DNA of 55,482 nucleotides from an uncultured Collinsella sp. (lineage in GTDB: Bacteria > Actinomycetota > Coriobacteriia > Coriobacteriales > Coriobacteriaceae): positions 1 through 55,482 of the forward strand of contig URHQ01000002.1 of NCBI GenBank assembly GCA_900547655.1, written 5' to 3'. Numbering within the stretch: the first letter of the stretch is position 1; each line of letters starts with the position of its first letter. The notes under the pieces were generated by a model. It was not told the DNA's origin. It made no database searches and saw only the letters and a program-made list of their open reading frames with translations. Shown here piece by piece: positions 42,752 through 50,548 of this stretch. The translations under genes and the position numbers were made by a program.

Positions 42752-43655
42752 ATGAACGACCGACCTCTCGTCATAGGCAAAGGAACGAAGCAACGCCGCG
42801 ACAAATACACGTGGCGCTACCGTCACAGCCTCGGCAAGGATCCGGTCACGGGCAAATACCGCTATTCGCCGTGGCAGACCATACATACCACCAAAAGCCG
42901 AGAGGTCGACGCCGCACTCGAAGCCTACAAGGCAGAACTCAACAGCGGCACCTACGTCCAAAAATCGAGGGACACCGTCGGCTCGTACGCAAAAAAGTTC
43001 CACGACAACCGCGAAGGAACCATCACGCCGCTCGCCTACTCGACATCCTACTCAATCGAGAACCGGACGCGCACATCACATGCGTGATGCTCATGCTCGA
43101 CACCGACATGAGAAGGGCAGAAGCCCTCGGGATGACGTGGTCCGATGTCTCCGTCGAGAACAGAAGCATCCTCATTGAGCAGCAGTTCGCGGCCAATCGA
43201 AGCGTTCGCTCGCCCAAAAGCAAGAAAAGCGTGCGGAGGATCTCGATAAGCGAGACGCTGACGTCGTATCTCGAATTCTGGAAAAAGGAGCAGGCCCGCG
43301 AAATGGAAGCCTTCGGCCTGGAACAAGTCAAAGGCACTCCGCTCGTCCGCTCATTCGAACGAACGAAAGACAGGCATCCCCAAGTCAACTTCATGGACCT
43401 GAATGGGTTTTCGCGCTGGTTCAGAAACTTCAGCGTCGAGAACGGGTTCGGCAAGTTCGAAGGCGTTCGAACATACCATTATGTGAAGGAAACTGTCGAC
43501 GGGGAAACGATTTCGAAGCGTTATGAGCATAAAGAGTGGCTCGAATTGAGGGATTACCTCAGGAAGCATCCCAAGGTTCGCGAGGCGAGGCATATCAGCA
43601 CATATGAGAGCGAGCACCTTCCTTACGGATATTCGGGCCTATCGAGCCACACCGC
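42752..43655 (+). pseudogene. Tyrosine integrase (phage integrase family), broken
   Basis: The N-terminal arm-binding region is readable from ATG 42752 (RDKYTWRYRHSLGKDP to SYAKKFHDNREG) until the frame closes at 43087. The catalytic part continues in another frame from about 43078: CVMLMLDTDMRRAEALGMTW carries the first catalytic Arg, and the Lys region is KSKKSVRRISI. About 100 or more residues between them, the core-binding domain, are missing. The C-terminal HxxR and Tyr motifs are also missing: after LPYGYSGLSSHTA the sequence becomes unrelated. It is inactive. Homology is to integrases of tRNA-targeting elements. Confidence 0.8.
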
Positions 43656-44106
43656 TACTGCCGCTACTGCCCGCTACTGCCCGCCAGCTTCCGAACCAGC
43701 GGGCGGTAGCAGCACCCCGAACATCTCGCTGACAGCGCAGAGAGTCGTCGACCTGGCGGCCAAGGCCGACATCGAGGACGTGATGCTGTGCGACCTGCCC
43801 GGCGTCCTGTCCTTCCTAGGGCTGCCACCTGAGACGGAGATGCCGCCGGGCAACAAGGGGAAGACGAAGCTCAAGAAGCTCTACAGGAAGGTGGCGCCGA
43901 ACAAGGCATACCACTCCGGCGAGCGCGCCAAGGATTTGATCTCGCACCTCGACATGGCAGAGATCAGGGCATCGGCGCCCGTCCAAGAATTGGGATGCAG
44001 TTCAATACGAGCTCGGGGCTCTTTTCGTCTAGATTGGGGACGCATGGCCGGACGAAAACAATTTGCGTCTGGTAATAAGCGTACGAAAGCGCAATTTACG
44101 TCTTAA
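43656..44106 (+). other. Unrecognised ORF tail after the integrase break
   Basis: It begins with CGCTACTGCC repeats and a hairpin (GCTACTGCCCGC / GCGGGCGGTAGC, about 43671-43710). An open frame of about 100 codons follows, fused in frame to the integrase remnant (LTAQRVVDLAAKADIEDVM, then LYRKVAPNKAYHSGERAKDL). I do not recognise it. It has no own start or ribosome site and is probably the 3' part of another lost element gene. Confidence 0.4.
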
Positions 44107-44175
44107 TTCCGTACGCAAATCAAGACGAAAACCGTTTGCGTCTGCTATAAATCCGCACGAAAACGGTTTTCGTCT
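44051..44175. repeat. Array of four dyads in two ~53-bp direct repeats
   Basis: Dyads of the form GACGAAAAC-N-GTTTGCGTC lie at 44051-44069, 44081-44102 (two bases longer), 44124-44142 and 44157-44173; the last is a perfect 17-mer palindrome, ACGAAAACGGTTTTCGT. Dyads 1-2 and 3-4 form two direct repeats with similar spacers (TGGTAATAAGCG and TGCTATAAATCC). The array ends 20 bp from the 3' end of the AAA+ ATPase gene. It looks like a cooperative protein-binding site. Confidence 0.75.
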
Positions 44176-44194
44176 TGCAGGGCAGTTACCGCTT

Positions 44195-45286
44195 CTACAG
44201 TTCAACTTCCAGTTCGGCTTTGTGTTCGTAGAGGTAATTGCGCATGTAGGGGATGGCAAATGAGACCTTGCCGTACGAGGGGGCCTCGATAATCGATTCT
44301 CTTAACAGGCGGCTGCGGACGGAGCTCACCTGTTGAGGCGTTTTGTTTAGGGCATCGGCAACCATGCTGGTCGAGCTCGTTTGCCCCAAAGACGCCATGC
44401 TCAGCAGATAAGCGATGCACGTGGGCGGAATGCGCCGCAGCGCGGGCTCAATCACCATGGCGCAGAAGCGTTCGCGTGCCGTTGCAATGCCGCGCTCGGC
44501 TTCTTCTTCTCCAATAATCGCTGTATGTGCGCGTCTCGCCAACTGCCATGCGTAGTATCCAACGAGTTGGATCATGAAAGGATAGCCTTGCGTTGCCTCG
44601 GCAAGTTGGCCGGCAATACCTGGCTGCAACTCCATGCCAGACGCTTCAATGGTTTCCTCGAGGGAGTACGACACTTCGGTTACTGCCACAGCCTTCAGGT
44701 CAAAGGGGAGGGCACGGCGCAAAAACGTAAGTGTCTTTCCGTTGATGATGCTTTCAATCATCGAAGGCAGCCCAGCAAAAACAAAGGCGATATCAAGGTC
44801 TTCGCCGATAACTTGCTGAATCGCAATGGAGAGCGTTCGGACCTCATCGAGCTCTGCGTCTTGAACCTCGTCGAGAGTGATGAGCAGGCCGTTTCCATTC
44901 TTGGATATTGTCTGTCTCATGGCGTCGCGTAGCGATGGGCCGATTCGCTCAATGTCTATGCTGCCGATGGATATGCCAGCTACGGTGGGCTCAAATCTGG
45001 CGTGCTTGGCCTGGAATTTGGGCTGCAGCTGTTCGAGAATGCGCTGGCAAAGTCCCTCGGTTGCGACCTCTTTTATGACCGTCCAGCCACGGCTTTGCGC
45101 CAAACGTGAGCACTCGTCAAGGAGGACCGTCTTGCCCGTTCCACGGACGCCGGCTATGCGCATTAGGCGCCCAGGGGCACCAGGCCCGTTGGTGAGGCCT
45201 TCACTGAATTCTTCAAGTACATCTTCGCGGCCGATAATCGTGGGAGGTGTTTTACCTGCTGTGGGCTTAAAAGGGTTTGTTTGCAT
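44195..45286 (-). CDS. AAA+ ATPase with C-terminal winged-helix-like region
   Basis: A 363-residue cytoplasmic ATPase. Walker A is GVRGTGKT (46-53), Walker B LLITLDEVQD (134-143); the sensor region FVFAGLPSM and the STAND/Orc1-Cdc6-like lid (TQGYPFMIQLVGYYAWQLA) follow. The last 90 residues (PPTCIAYLLSMASLGQTSSTSMVADALNKTPQQVSSVRSRLL) read as a winged helix. ATG 45286 has AAAGGTGG 5 nt upstream. It stands alone between the dyad array and a 10-bp tandem repeat. No toxin, protease or replication partner is adjacent. Role unknown: DNA maintenance, element control or defence are all possible. Confidence 0.8.
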   Translation of the reverse strand: MQTNPFKPTAGKTPPTIIGREDVLEEFSEGLTNGPGAPGRLMRIAGVRGTGKTVLLDECSRLAQSRGWTVIKEVATEGLCQRILEQLQPKFQAKHARFEPTVAGISIGSIDIERIGPSLRDAMRQTISKNGNGLLITLDEVQDAELDEVRTLSIAIQQVIGEDLDIAFVFAGLPSMIESIINGKTLTFLRRALPFDLKAVAVTEVSYSLEETIEASGMELQPGIAGQLAEATQGYPFMIQLVGYYAWQLARRAHTAIIGEEEAERGIATARERFCAMVIEPALRRIPPTCIAYLLSMASLGQTSSTSMVADALNKTPQQVSSVRSRLLRESIIEAPSYGKVSFAIPYMRNYLYEHKAELEVEL

Positions 45287-45303
45287 GTGAGCCACCTTTG
45301 CTC

Positions 45304-45369
45304 AAGATATAGCAAGATATAACAAAGTATAGCAAGATATAGCAAAGTATAGTGAGATATAGCAAAGTA
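45304..45369. repeat. 10-bp tandem repeat (about 6.5 units) in the ATPase leader
   Basis: The unit ARATATAGCA, with variants AAGTATAGCA and GAGATATAGC, repeats with an exact 10-bp period. It starts 18 nt before the ATPase ATG. On the coding strand it offers several TATACT/TATATC -10-like sequences. The one-turn period would put bound proteins on one DNA face, and the repeat could also vary in number by slippage. Confidence 0.8.
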
Positions 45370-45500
45370 AGCGCTACTCGCGGGTTTTGCGGTGGTGCTA
45401 TTTTCCAAATGCCGCGCGGATAAAGCGCTGGGCGAACAGCTTGTTGGCAACTCACGAGGGCTCGGGGTGCCAATTTGGGGTGCAGTAGTGCTGCGCCACG

Positions 45501-45649
45501 AAAAGGGCCTATCTACTATGTTTAAGCCGCAGGGGTCAACTATAGTCGGCTTTTTCGAAAATCGACAAGCTGTCTACCTGCGGTTTTGTTTTCACGGTTT
45601 TCGGTATGGCCGAGGCTATCCGTGTTAACGTAGTAGATGGGCCACTTTT
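45501..45649. repeat. Nested ~150-bp palindromic element
   Basis: Outer arms 45501-45524 and 45625-45649 pair over about 20 bp (core ATCTACTAYGTT). Inside, CCGCAGG/CCTGCGG (45528-45534, 45577-45583) and a central CGGCTTTTTCGAAAATCG hairpin nest in order. No ORF fits. Probably a repeat or structured RNA. Confidence 0.65.
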
Positions 45650-45787
45650 GTGGCAAGGGGGCCGATCTGCGGGCCAGGGTAGCTAAAAGAGCCCCGTCCC
45701 AAAAAGACTGATTGGGAGCTGGGGCGTGTCGATGCGATAGTATTGCATGGTGGTATTCGACTAACCGAGGGTTTATCCGAGGGCTTT

Positions 45788-46480
45788 ATGGAACAACGCC
45801 AGCATAATCAGAGCCTGCAAGACCAGGCATACAACGCATTGCGCTCCAAGATTATCTATGCCGAGCTCAAACCCGGCACGCGTCTTTCGGCGATTGGTCT
45901 GGAAAAGGAGACGGGAATCGGGCGCACGCCCATTCGCGAGTCCTTTGTGCGCCTGCGTGAGCAGGAGCTGGTGGAAACGCGTCCCAAAAGCGGCACCTAT
46001 GTCTCAAAAATCAGCATGGAGCGCGCCGAGAACGCCTGCTTCTTGCGCGAGAAACTCGAGCGAAGCGTGCTTATTAAATGCTGTTCGGCCGCCTCGCCCG
46101 AGCAAAAGCAGCGGCTCGAGCAGATTCTTGCCGAGTCCGAGTCGCTCGACCATAGCGAAACGCGTCGCTTTTTCGATCTGGACAACCTGTTCCATGAGAC
46201 GTGTTTTGAGATTGCCGGCCGTCACATGTTGTGGGATTGGATGAAGAGCGTCAACACACATTTTGAGCGATACAACTGGTTGCGTATGGTGTCGCAGGAC
46301 CTGGATTGGGAGCCGATTCGTCGGCAGCATCGCCGGATTCTCGAGGCCATTAAGAGGGGCGATACCGATGCGGCGAGCTATCTGGCAGAGACGCACTTGC
46401 ACCTGATGCCCGAGGAGCAGGGCCCGGTTATCGCCTTGCATCCTGACTATTTTGAGCTGTCTAAAGACTCGGCTATCTAG
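45788..46480 (+). CDS. GntR-family regulator with FCD domain
   Basis: A 230-residue FadR-type transcriptional regulator. The winged helix is DQAYNALRSKIIYAELKPGTRLSAIGLEKETGIGRTPIRESFVRLREQELVE; the FCD effector domain has FFDLDNLFHETCFEIAGRH and a metal-type HRRILEAIKRGD, with a final H in ETHLHLM. ATG 45788 has GAGGG 4 nt upstream. No target operon is adjacent, only a LacI gene downstream. The ligand is probably an organic acid, as in other FCD proteins. Confidence 0.9.
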   Translation: MEQRQHNQSLQDQAYNALRSKIIYAELKPGTRLSAIGLEKETGIGRTPIRESFVRLREQELVETRPKSGTYVSKISMERAENACFLREKLERSVLIKCCSAASPEQKQRLEQILAESESLDHSETRRFFDLDNLFHETCFEIAGRHMLWDWMKSVNTHFERYNWLRMVSQDLDWEPIRRQHRRILEAIKRGDTDAASYLAETHLHLMPEEQGPVIALHPDYFELSKDSAI

Positions 46481-46603
46481 CCCATTATCGCATCTGCTCG
46501 AGACGCAAAAACGATGCTGCTCACCTACAGCGTTTTGCAACTGAGATTTTTAAAAAATGCCTAAAATGGCTCAGACTGCCGACATTGGGAAACGGGGTGC
46601 GCT

Positions 46604-47626
46604 ATGGCGCAGATGAGAATCAAGGACATTGCCGCCGAGGCGGGCGTGAGCCCGGCCACGGTCTCGCGCTATCTCAACAACCGCCCCGGGCAAATGACCG
46701 AGGAGACCCGTGCTCGCATCGCGGCAGTTATCGAGCGCACCGGCTATCGCCCACGTGCCGCCGCGCGCAATCTGCGCAGCTCGCGCACCAACCTCATTGG
46801 CGTGATCCTGGCCGACATCGCCAACCCGTTCTCCAGCGCCATGCTCGAAGGGCTTTCCGCCAGCGCCGCCGCGCGCGGCTGCTCGCTCATGACGGCCATT
46901 AGCGGAAACGACCCCGCCAAGGAGGCCGAGTCGCTCACCAGGCTTATCGACGCTGGCGTGGATGGCCTGGTCGTCAATACCTGCGGTGGTAACGACGAGG
47001 CCATCACCGCGGCAGCGGGACGTCTGCCCGTCGTGCTGCTCGACCGCGACGTTGCCGACGGCGGTGTTGACCTGGTGACATCTAACAACCGTGAGCTGGT
47101 CGCCGGCTTGGTAGACGCCTTGGCAGCTGCGGGCAGCGAGCGCCTGTGCCTGCTCACCGAGGCAAGCGACGACAGCCCCGTGCGTCGCGAGCGTGCCGAG
47201 GCCTTTGCCGACGAACTTTCGCGCCGCGGCCTTGCGGGCGAGGTCGTCACCCTGGCCGACGGTGGCGCCACGGGCGTTGGCCGTTTGGACAAGACCATCC
47301 GCGACTACGCGGGCAAAAGGCTCGGCCTTATCGCCGTCAACGGCCTGGTTTTCCTGCGTCTGACCGAGGCGCTGGCGCAGCTTGGTCCCTCGCTGCCGGC
47401 GGGGCTCAAGATCGCGACGTTTGACGACTACCCCTGGAACCATGTGCTCTTTGGCGGCGTCACCACGGCCGCGCAGGACACCCTCACCATTGCCGAGCGC
47501 GTAGTCGAGCGCCTTTCCGAGCGCATCGACGTCGTTACCACCACCGTGGGCGAGGCCGCAAAGCTCGCCCCCAAGCGCATCGAGATTCCCGGCCACATCG
47601 AACACCGCGCTTCGACCTCGCGCTAG
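46604..47626 (+). CDS. LacI-family transcriptional regulator
   Basis: A 340-residue repressor-type regulator: N-terminal helix-turn-helix with hinge (MRIKDIAAEAGVSPATVSRYLNN, RPRAAARNLRSSRTNLIGVILADIANPF) and a periplasmic-binding-like sugar domain ending KRIEIPGHIEHR. Its general build resembles KdgR-type regulators of sugar-acid metabolism, but no sugar operon is adjacent, so the ligand is unknown. The ribosome site is weak (GGGGTGC). Monocistronic, between the GntR gene and the RHH-MNT fusion. Confidence 0.9.
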   Translation: MAQMRIKDIAAEAGVSPATVSRYLNNRPGQMTEETRARIAAVIERTGYRPRAAARNLRSSRTNLIGVILADIANPFSSAMLEGLSASAAARGCSLMTAISGNDPAKEAESLTRLIDAGVDGLVVNTCGGNDEAITAAAGRLPVVLLDRDVADGGVDLVTSNNRELVAGLVDALAAAGSERLCLLTEASDDSPVRRERAEAFADELSRRGLAGEVVTLADGGATGVGRLDKTIRDYAGKRLGLIAVNGLVFLRLTEALAQLGPSLPAGLKIATFDDYPWNHVLFGGVTTAAQDTLTIAERVVERLSERIDVVTTTVGEAAKLAPKRIEIPGHIEHRASTSR

Positions 47627-47640
47627 CCTGTGTGATAATA

Positions 47641-47656
47641 TATAGACAATGTCATA
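47641..47656. promoter_or_regulatory. Dyad over the promoter of the RHH-MNT gene
   Basis: TATAGACAATGTCATA is a near-perfect palindrome centred on GACAATGTC, 13 nt before the ATG and overlapping -10-like sequence. Ribbon-helix-helix antitoxins commonly repress their own promoter through such sites. Confidence 0.5.
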
Positions 47657-47668
47657 CAGGAGGTATCC

Positions 47669-48163
47669 ATGGCTGCGTCTGTGCTGAGTGTGCGAGTGGA
47701 CTCGTCAATTAAAGACTCATTTGCCGAACTGTGCGAAGAGCTTGGCATGACTTCGTCTGTTGCGGTCAATATGTTTATGAGGCAGATGCTGCGCGAGCGC
47801 TCTCTGCCGTTTGTTCCTTCACTTGGTAAAAGCTCTGCGAGCGAAAGCGCTACGACGGGCATTTTGGATACTGCCCAGATTGAGTCCGCCGTCCGCGAGG
47901 CAGCTAGCACGATTCCTGCCATCAAAACCGTGATTCTATTTGGTTCGTATGCCCGTGGCGAGGCGCATGCCGATAGTGATATTGACTTGCGCCTCGAAGT
48001 CGATCGCGAGCGGGGCTTTGGTCTTTTCGCGTTGTCGGCGTTTGGCGAGGCGGTTCGCAAAAAAACCGGGAAGCAGGTTGACCTTGTCTCGAGTGACTAT
48101 CTTGATGACGATTTTGCCGCGGTAATCGAGCGCGAAGGAGTGGTCCTTTATGATCGCGCGTAA
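47669..48163 (+). CDS. Fusion of RelB/DinJ-type ribbon-helix-helix and MNT nucleotidyltransferase
   Basis: A 164-residue protein in two parts. Residues 4-50 (LSVRVDSSIKDSFAELCEELGMTSSVAVNMFMRQM) are a RelB/DinJ ribbon-helix-helix antitoxin domain. Residues 70-164 are a minimal nucleotidyltransferase: G92-S93 YARG then D104-I-D106, the GSx10DxD signature of MntA-type antitoxins that adenylylate HEPN toxins. A linker rich in Ser/Gly joins them. Ribosome site CAGGAGG is strong. Predicted job is DNA-binding autoregulation plus AMP transfer to a partner, but no HEPN gene follows; only a 14-codon ORF does. Confidence 0.85.
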   Translation: MAASVLSVRVDSSIKDSFAELCEELGMTSSVAVNMFMRQMLRERSLPFVPSLGKSSASESATTGILDTAQIESAVREAASTIPAIKTVILFGSYARGEAHADSDIDLRLEVDRERGFGLFALSAFGEAVRKKTGKQVDLVSSDYLDDDFAAVIEREGVVLYDRA

Positions 48164-48194
48164 GTCAGACGGCCTGTTCGCGCACGTTTTTTGA
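48150..48194 (+). pseudogene. 14-codon ORF overlapping the RHH-MNT gene, possible truncated partner
   Basis: MIARKSDGLFAHVF starts at ATG 48150, inside the end of the fusion gene, with GAAGGAGTGG 6 nt upstream, and stops at 48194. The strong site and overlap are what a coupled second gene of a toxin-antitoxin operon would have, yet the ORF ends almost at once. Either the partner gene was lost or the arrangement is accidental. Confidence 0.35.
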
Positions 48195-48289
48195 GCGCTC
48201 GATACGCTTTAACCCTGCGGAAACATTTTTCTGCGATAGTATCTGCGATATAGACCAGTCGAAACCCGCCCGAAAGAAAGGGGAGCGAC

Positions 48290-49627
48290 ATGAACCAGCA
48301 GAACATCGATTACGTACTCCGCTCCGTAGAGCAGCGTGACATCCGCTTTGTGCGTCTGTGGTTTGTCGACATTCTCGGCCGCCTCAAGAACTTTGCCATT
48401 AGCCCCGAGGACCTCGAGGTCGCTTTTGAGGAGGGTATTGGCTTTGACGGCTCCGCCATCGAGGGCTTTGCCACGCCCGAGGAAGCCGACATGCTGGCGT
48501 TCCCTGATGCTTCGACCTTCCAGATTTTGCCGTGGCGCCCGAGCCACAACGGCGTCGCCCGCGTGTTCTGCGACGTATGCACTCCCGATCGCAAGCCGTT
48601 TGCCGGCGACCCGCGCGATGCCCTGCGCCGCATGTTCCGCAAGGCCGAGAAGGCTGGCTATCTGCTCAACGTGGGCGCCGAGCTGGAGTATTACTATTTC
48701 CCCGACGAACACACCCCCGAGCCGCTCGACAACGTGGGCTACTTCGATCTTTCGGTGAGCGATGCCGCCCGCGACCTGCGCCGCAACACGGTCCTCACGC
48801 TCGAGAAGATGTCCGTGCCCGTGGAGTACACCTTCCACGCCGCCGGCCGCTCGCAGCACGGCATGAGCCTGCGCCACGCCGAGGCCCTGAGCATGTCCGA
48901 CGCCATCACCACGGCCAAACTCATCATTAAGCAGCAGGCCTACGAGAGCGGTTGCCACGCCTCCTTTATGCCCAAGCCGTTGGCAGGCGAGGACGGCAGT
49001 GCTATGTTCCTGTGCCAGTCGCTATTCGACCACGACGGCAACAACGTCTTTTGGGGCGAGGACGACGAGAAGTACCACCTCTCCGATATCGCCAAGCACT
49101 ACATGGCCGGCATTCTGGCGCACGCGCGCGAGATCAGCGCCATCACCAACCCCACGGTCAACTCGTACAAGCGCATCACCACGGGTGGCGACTCCGTACC
49201 GCAGTACGCCACGTGGGGCCTGCGCAACCGCGCGAGCATGGTCCGCATTCCGGTCTACAAGCCCGGCAAGCAGCTGTCCACGCGCATCGAGCTGCGCAGT
49301 CCCGATCCCATGGCCAACCCGTACCTGGTCAACGCCGTCACGCTGGCGGCTGGTCTGGACGGCATCGAGCGCAAGCTGGAGCTCCCGCCCGAGGCCACGG
49401 CCGAGACGCTCAAGCTCACCGACCGCCAGATGGTCGAGGCCGGCTACACGCCGCTGCCGCGTTCGCTCAAAGAGGCGCTCGACGTGTTTGAGGACTCGCA
49501 GTTTATGAAGGATGCCCTCGGCGAACACATCCACAGCTTCTTCCTCAAAAAGAAGCGCGACGAGTGGCATAAGTTTGAGTCTACGATCACCGAGTGGGAG
49601 ATCAAGCACTACCTGGCGAACTCCTAA
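48290..49627 (+). CDS. glnA: Glutamine synthetase type I family protein with altered metal site
   Basis: A 445-residue GSI homologue, aligning end to end with Bacillus GlnA. Kept are D53 in GFDGSAIEGF, E131/E133 (GAELEYYYF), NPTVNSYKR, RNRASMVRIP and RIELRSPDP. Changed, in a gapless stretch: the Glu residues corresponding to E212 and E220 of the Salmonella enzyme are Ala184 and Gly191 (TFHAAGRSQHGMSLRHAEAL for HHEVAPGQHEID), and H269 is Phe240 (GSAMFL). Ordinary glutamine synthesis may be impaired, or this may be a lineage variant. Ribosome site GAAAGGGGAG. A GlnR-like gene follows 50 nt downstream, favouring a nitrogen role. Confidence 0.85.
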   Translation: MNQQNIDYVLRSVEQRDIRFVRLWFVDILGRLKNFAISPEDLEVAFEEGIGFDGSAIEGFATPEEADMLAFPDASTFQILPWRPSHNGVARVFCDVCTPDRKPFAGDPRDALRRMFRKAEKAGYLLNVGAELEYYYFPDEHTPEPLDNVGYFDLSVSDAARDLRRNTVLTLEKMSVPVEYTFHAAGRSQHGMSLRHAEALSMSDAITTAKLIIKQQAYESGCHASFMPKPLAGEDGSAMFLCQSLFDHDGNNVFWGEDDEKYHLSDIAKHYMAGILAHAREISAITNPTVNSYKRITTGGDSVPQYATWGLRNRASMVRIPVYKPGKQLSTRIELRSPDPMANPYLVNAVTLAAGLDGIERKLELPPEATAETLKLTDRQMVEAGYTPLPRSLKEALDVFEDSQFMKDALGEHIHSFFLKKKRDEWHKFESTITEWEIKHYLANS

Positions 49628-49677
49628 TCGCGCTGGCTTGTTCCAGTACGATTGAGCTCATTTCTTTGGAGGCCGAT

Positions 49678-50340
49678 ATGTCCGAAAAGAGTGCCCTGTT
49701 CATGGCGCGCACGACGCGCTTCCACGAGTTTGCCCGCAGCTTGACGACCACCCTGGGTGTCGAGGTGAGCCTGGCTACTCCCGATTCGCCGACTGCGGCG
49801 CACGACTTTGACCTGCTGATCCTCGATTCCGATGGCATCCGCAGCGACCGCATCGATCAGATTGCCAAGTGGCTTGACGATCGCGGCGGCGTCCCCATGC
49901 TGGTAATCGTTGACGATGAGGCGCTCGGTACCCTGCGCCTTCCGAATCACGCGCATGCCGACTTTGTATGCCCCACGGCGACGCCCAACGAGCTCAAGGC
50001 TCGAGCGCAGCGCCTGATGGGCGAGGAGGAGACCGTCACCGCCGACGATGTACTCAACATCGATAACCTCGAGATCAACTTGGCCACCTACCAGGTGACG
50101 CTCGATGATGAGCCCATCGACCTGACGCTGATGGAGTACTCGCTGCTGAGTTTTTTGGCGACGCATCCCAACCGTGCCTACAGCCGCGAAGTGCTACTGC
50201 ACCGCGTGTGGGGCTTTGAGTACTGCGGCGGCACGCGCACCGTCGACGTGCACATCCGACGTATTCGCTCCAAGGTGGGCCCACAGATCGCGGCGCACAT
50301 CACCACCGTCCGCGGCGTAGGCTATCTGTTTAAGGACTAG
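49678..50340 (+). CDS. Atypical OmpR-type response regulator, GlnR-like
   Basis: A 220-residue protein: a degenerate receiver (residues 1-115) and a clear OmpR/PhoB winged helix (IDLTLMEYSLLSFLATHPNRAYSREVLLHRVWGFEYCGGTRTVDVHIRRIRSKV to GVGYLF). The receiver keeps an Asp in LLILDSDG but lacks the N-terminal acidic pair and a clear lysine loop, so phosphorylation is doubtful. Actinobacterial GlnR, the master nitrogen regulator of glnA, is an orphan of exactly this kind. Location directly after glnA supports the same role. No sensor kinase is near. ATG 49678 has TTTGGAGG. Confidence 0.85.
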   Translation: MSEKSALFMARTTRFHEFARSLTTTLGVEVSLATPDSPTAAHDFDLLILDSDGIRSDRIDQIAKWLDDRGGVPMLVIVDDEALGTLRLPNHAHADFVCPTATPNELKARAQRLMGEEETVTADDVLNIDNLEINLATYQVTLDDEPIDLTLMEYSLLSFLATHPNRAYSREVLLHRVWGFEYCGGTRTVDVHIRRIRSKVGPQIAAHITTVRGVGYLFKD

Positions 50341-50344
50341 ATTT

Positions 50345-50382
50345 CCACCACAAAGGGGATAGGCACCTTTGTGGTGGTTTTG
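50345..50382 (+). terminator. Intrinsic terminator after GlnR-like gene
   Basis: CCACCACAAAGG and CCTTTGTGGTGG are perfect 12-bp arms, followed by TTTT. Confidence 0.92.
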
Positions 50383-50472
50383 ACGCAGGCGCGGGTTCCT
50401 CTCGAATCTGCAACAGAACTTAAGCCTTCCTAAAAGATTGCGTTCTCATACACGTTCGCCCGCATATTGGGG

Positions 50473-50523
50473 TACAACTCAACGTGAACAATGATGGCCC
50501 GCCACATGTTTGGCGGGCCTTTG
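50473..50523 (+). promoter_or_regulatory. degP leader: -10 followed by terminator-like hairpin
   Basis: TACAACT (50473-50479) is followed by a perfect 9-bp hairpin, GGCCCGCCA / TGGCGGGCC (50496-50519), and TTTGG, then the ribosome site and ATG 50549. The GlnR-like gene already has its own terminator 110 bp upstream, so this hairpin belongs to the protease leader. Confidence 0.5.
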
Positions 50524-50548
50524 GTTATTTGACGAAAGGATCGCAGCT

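Noticed and set aside
43650..43692. CGCTACTGCC repeats as a possible CRISPR array
   Set aside because: Three short adjacent copies without regular spacers; no cas genes. It is a local tandem repeat that also forms a hairpin.
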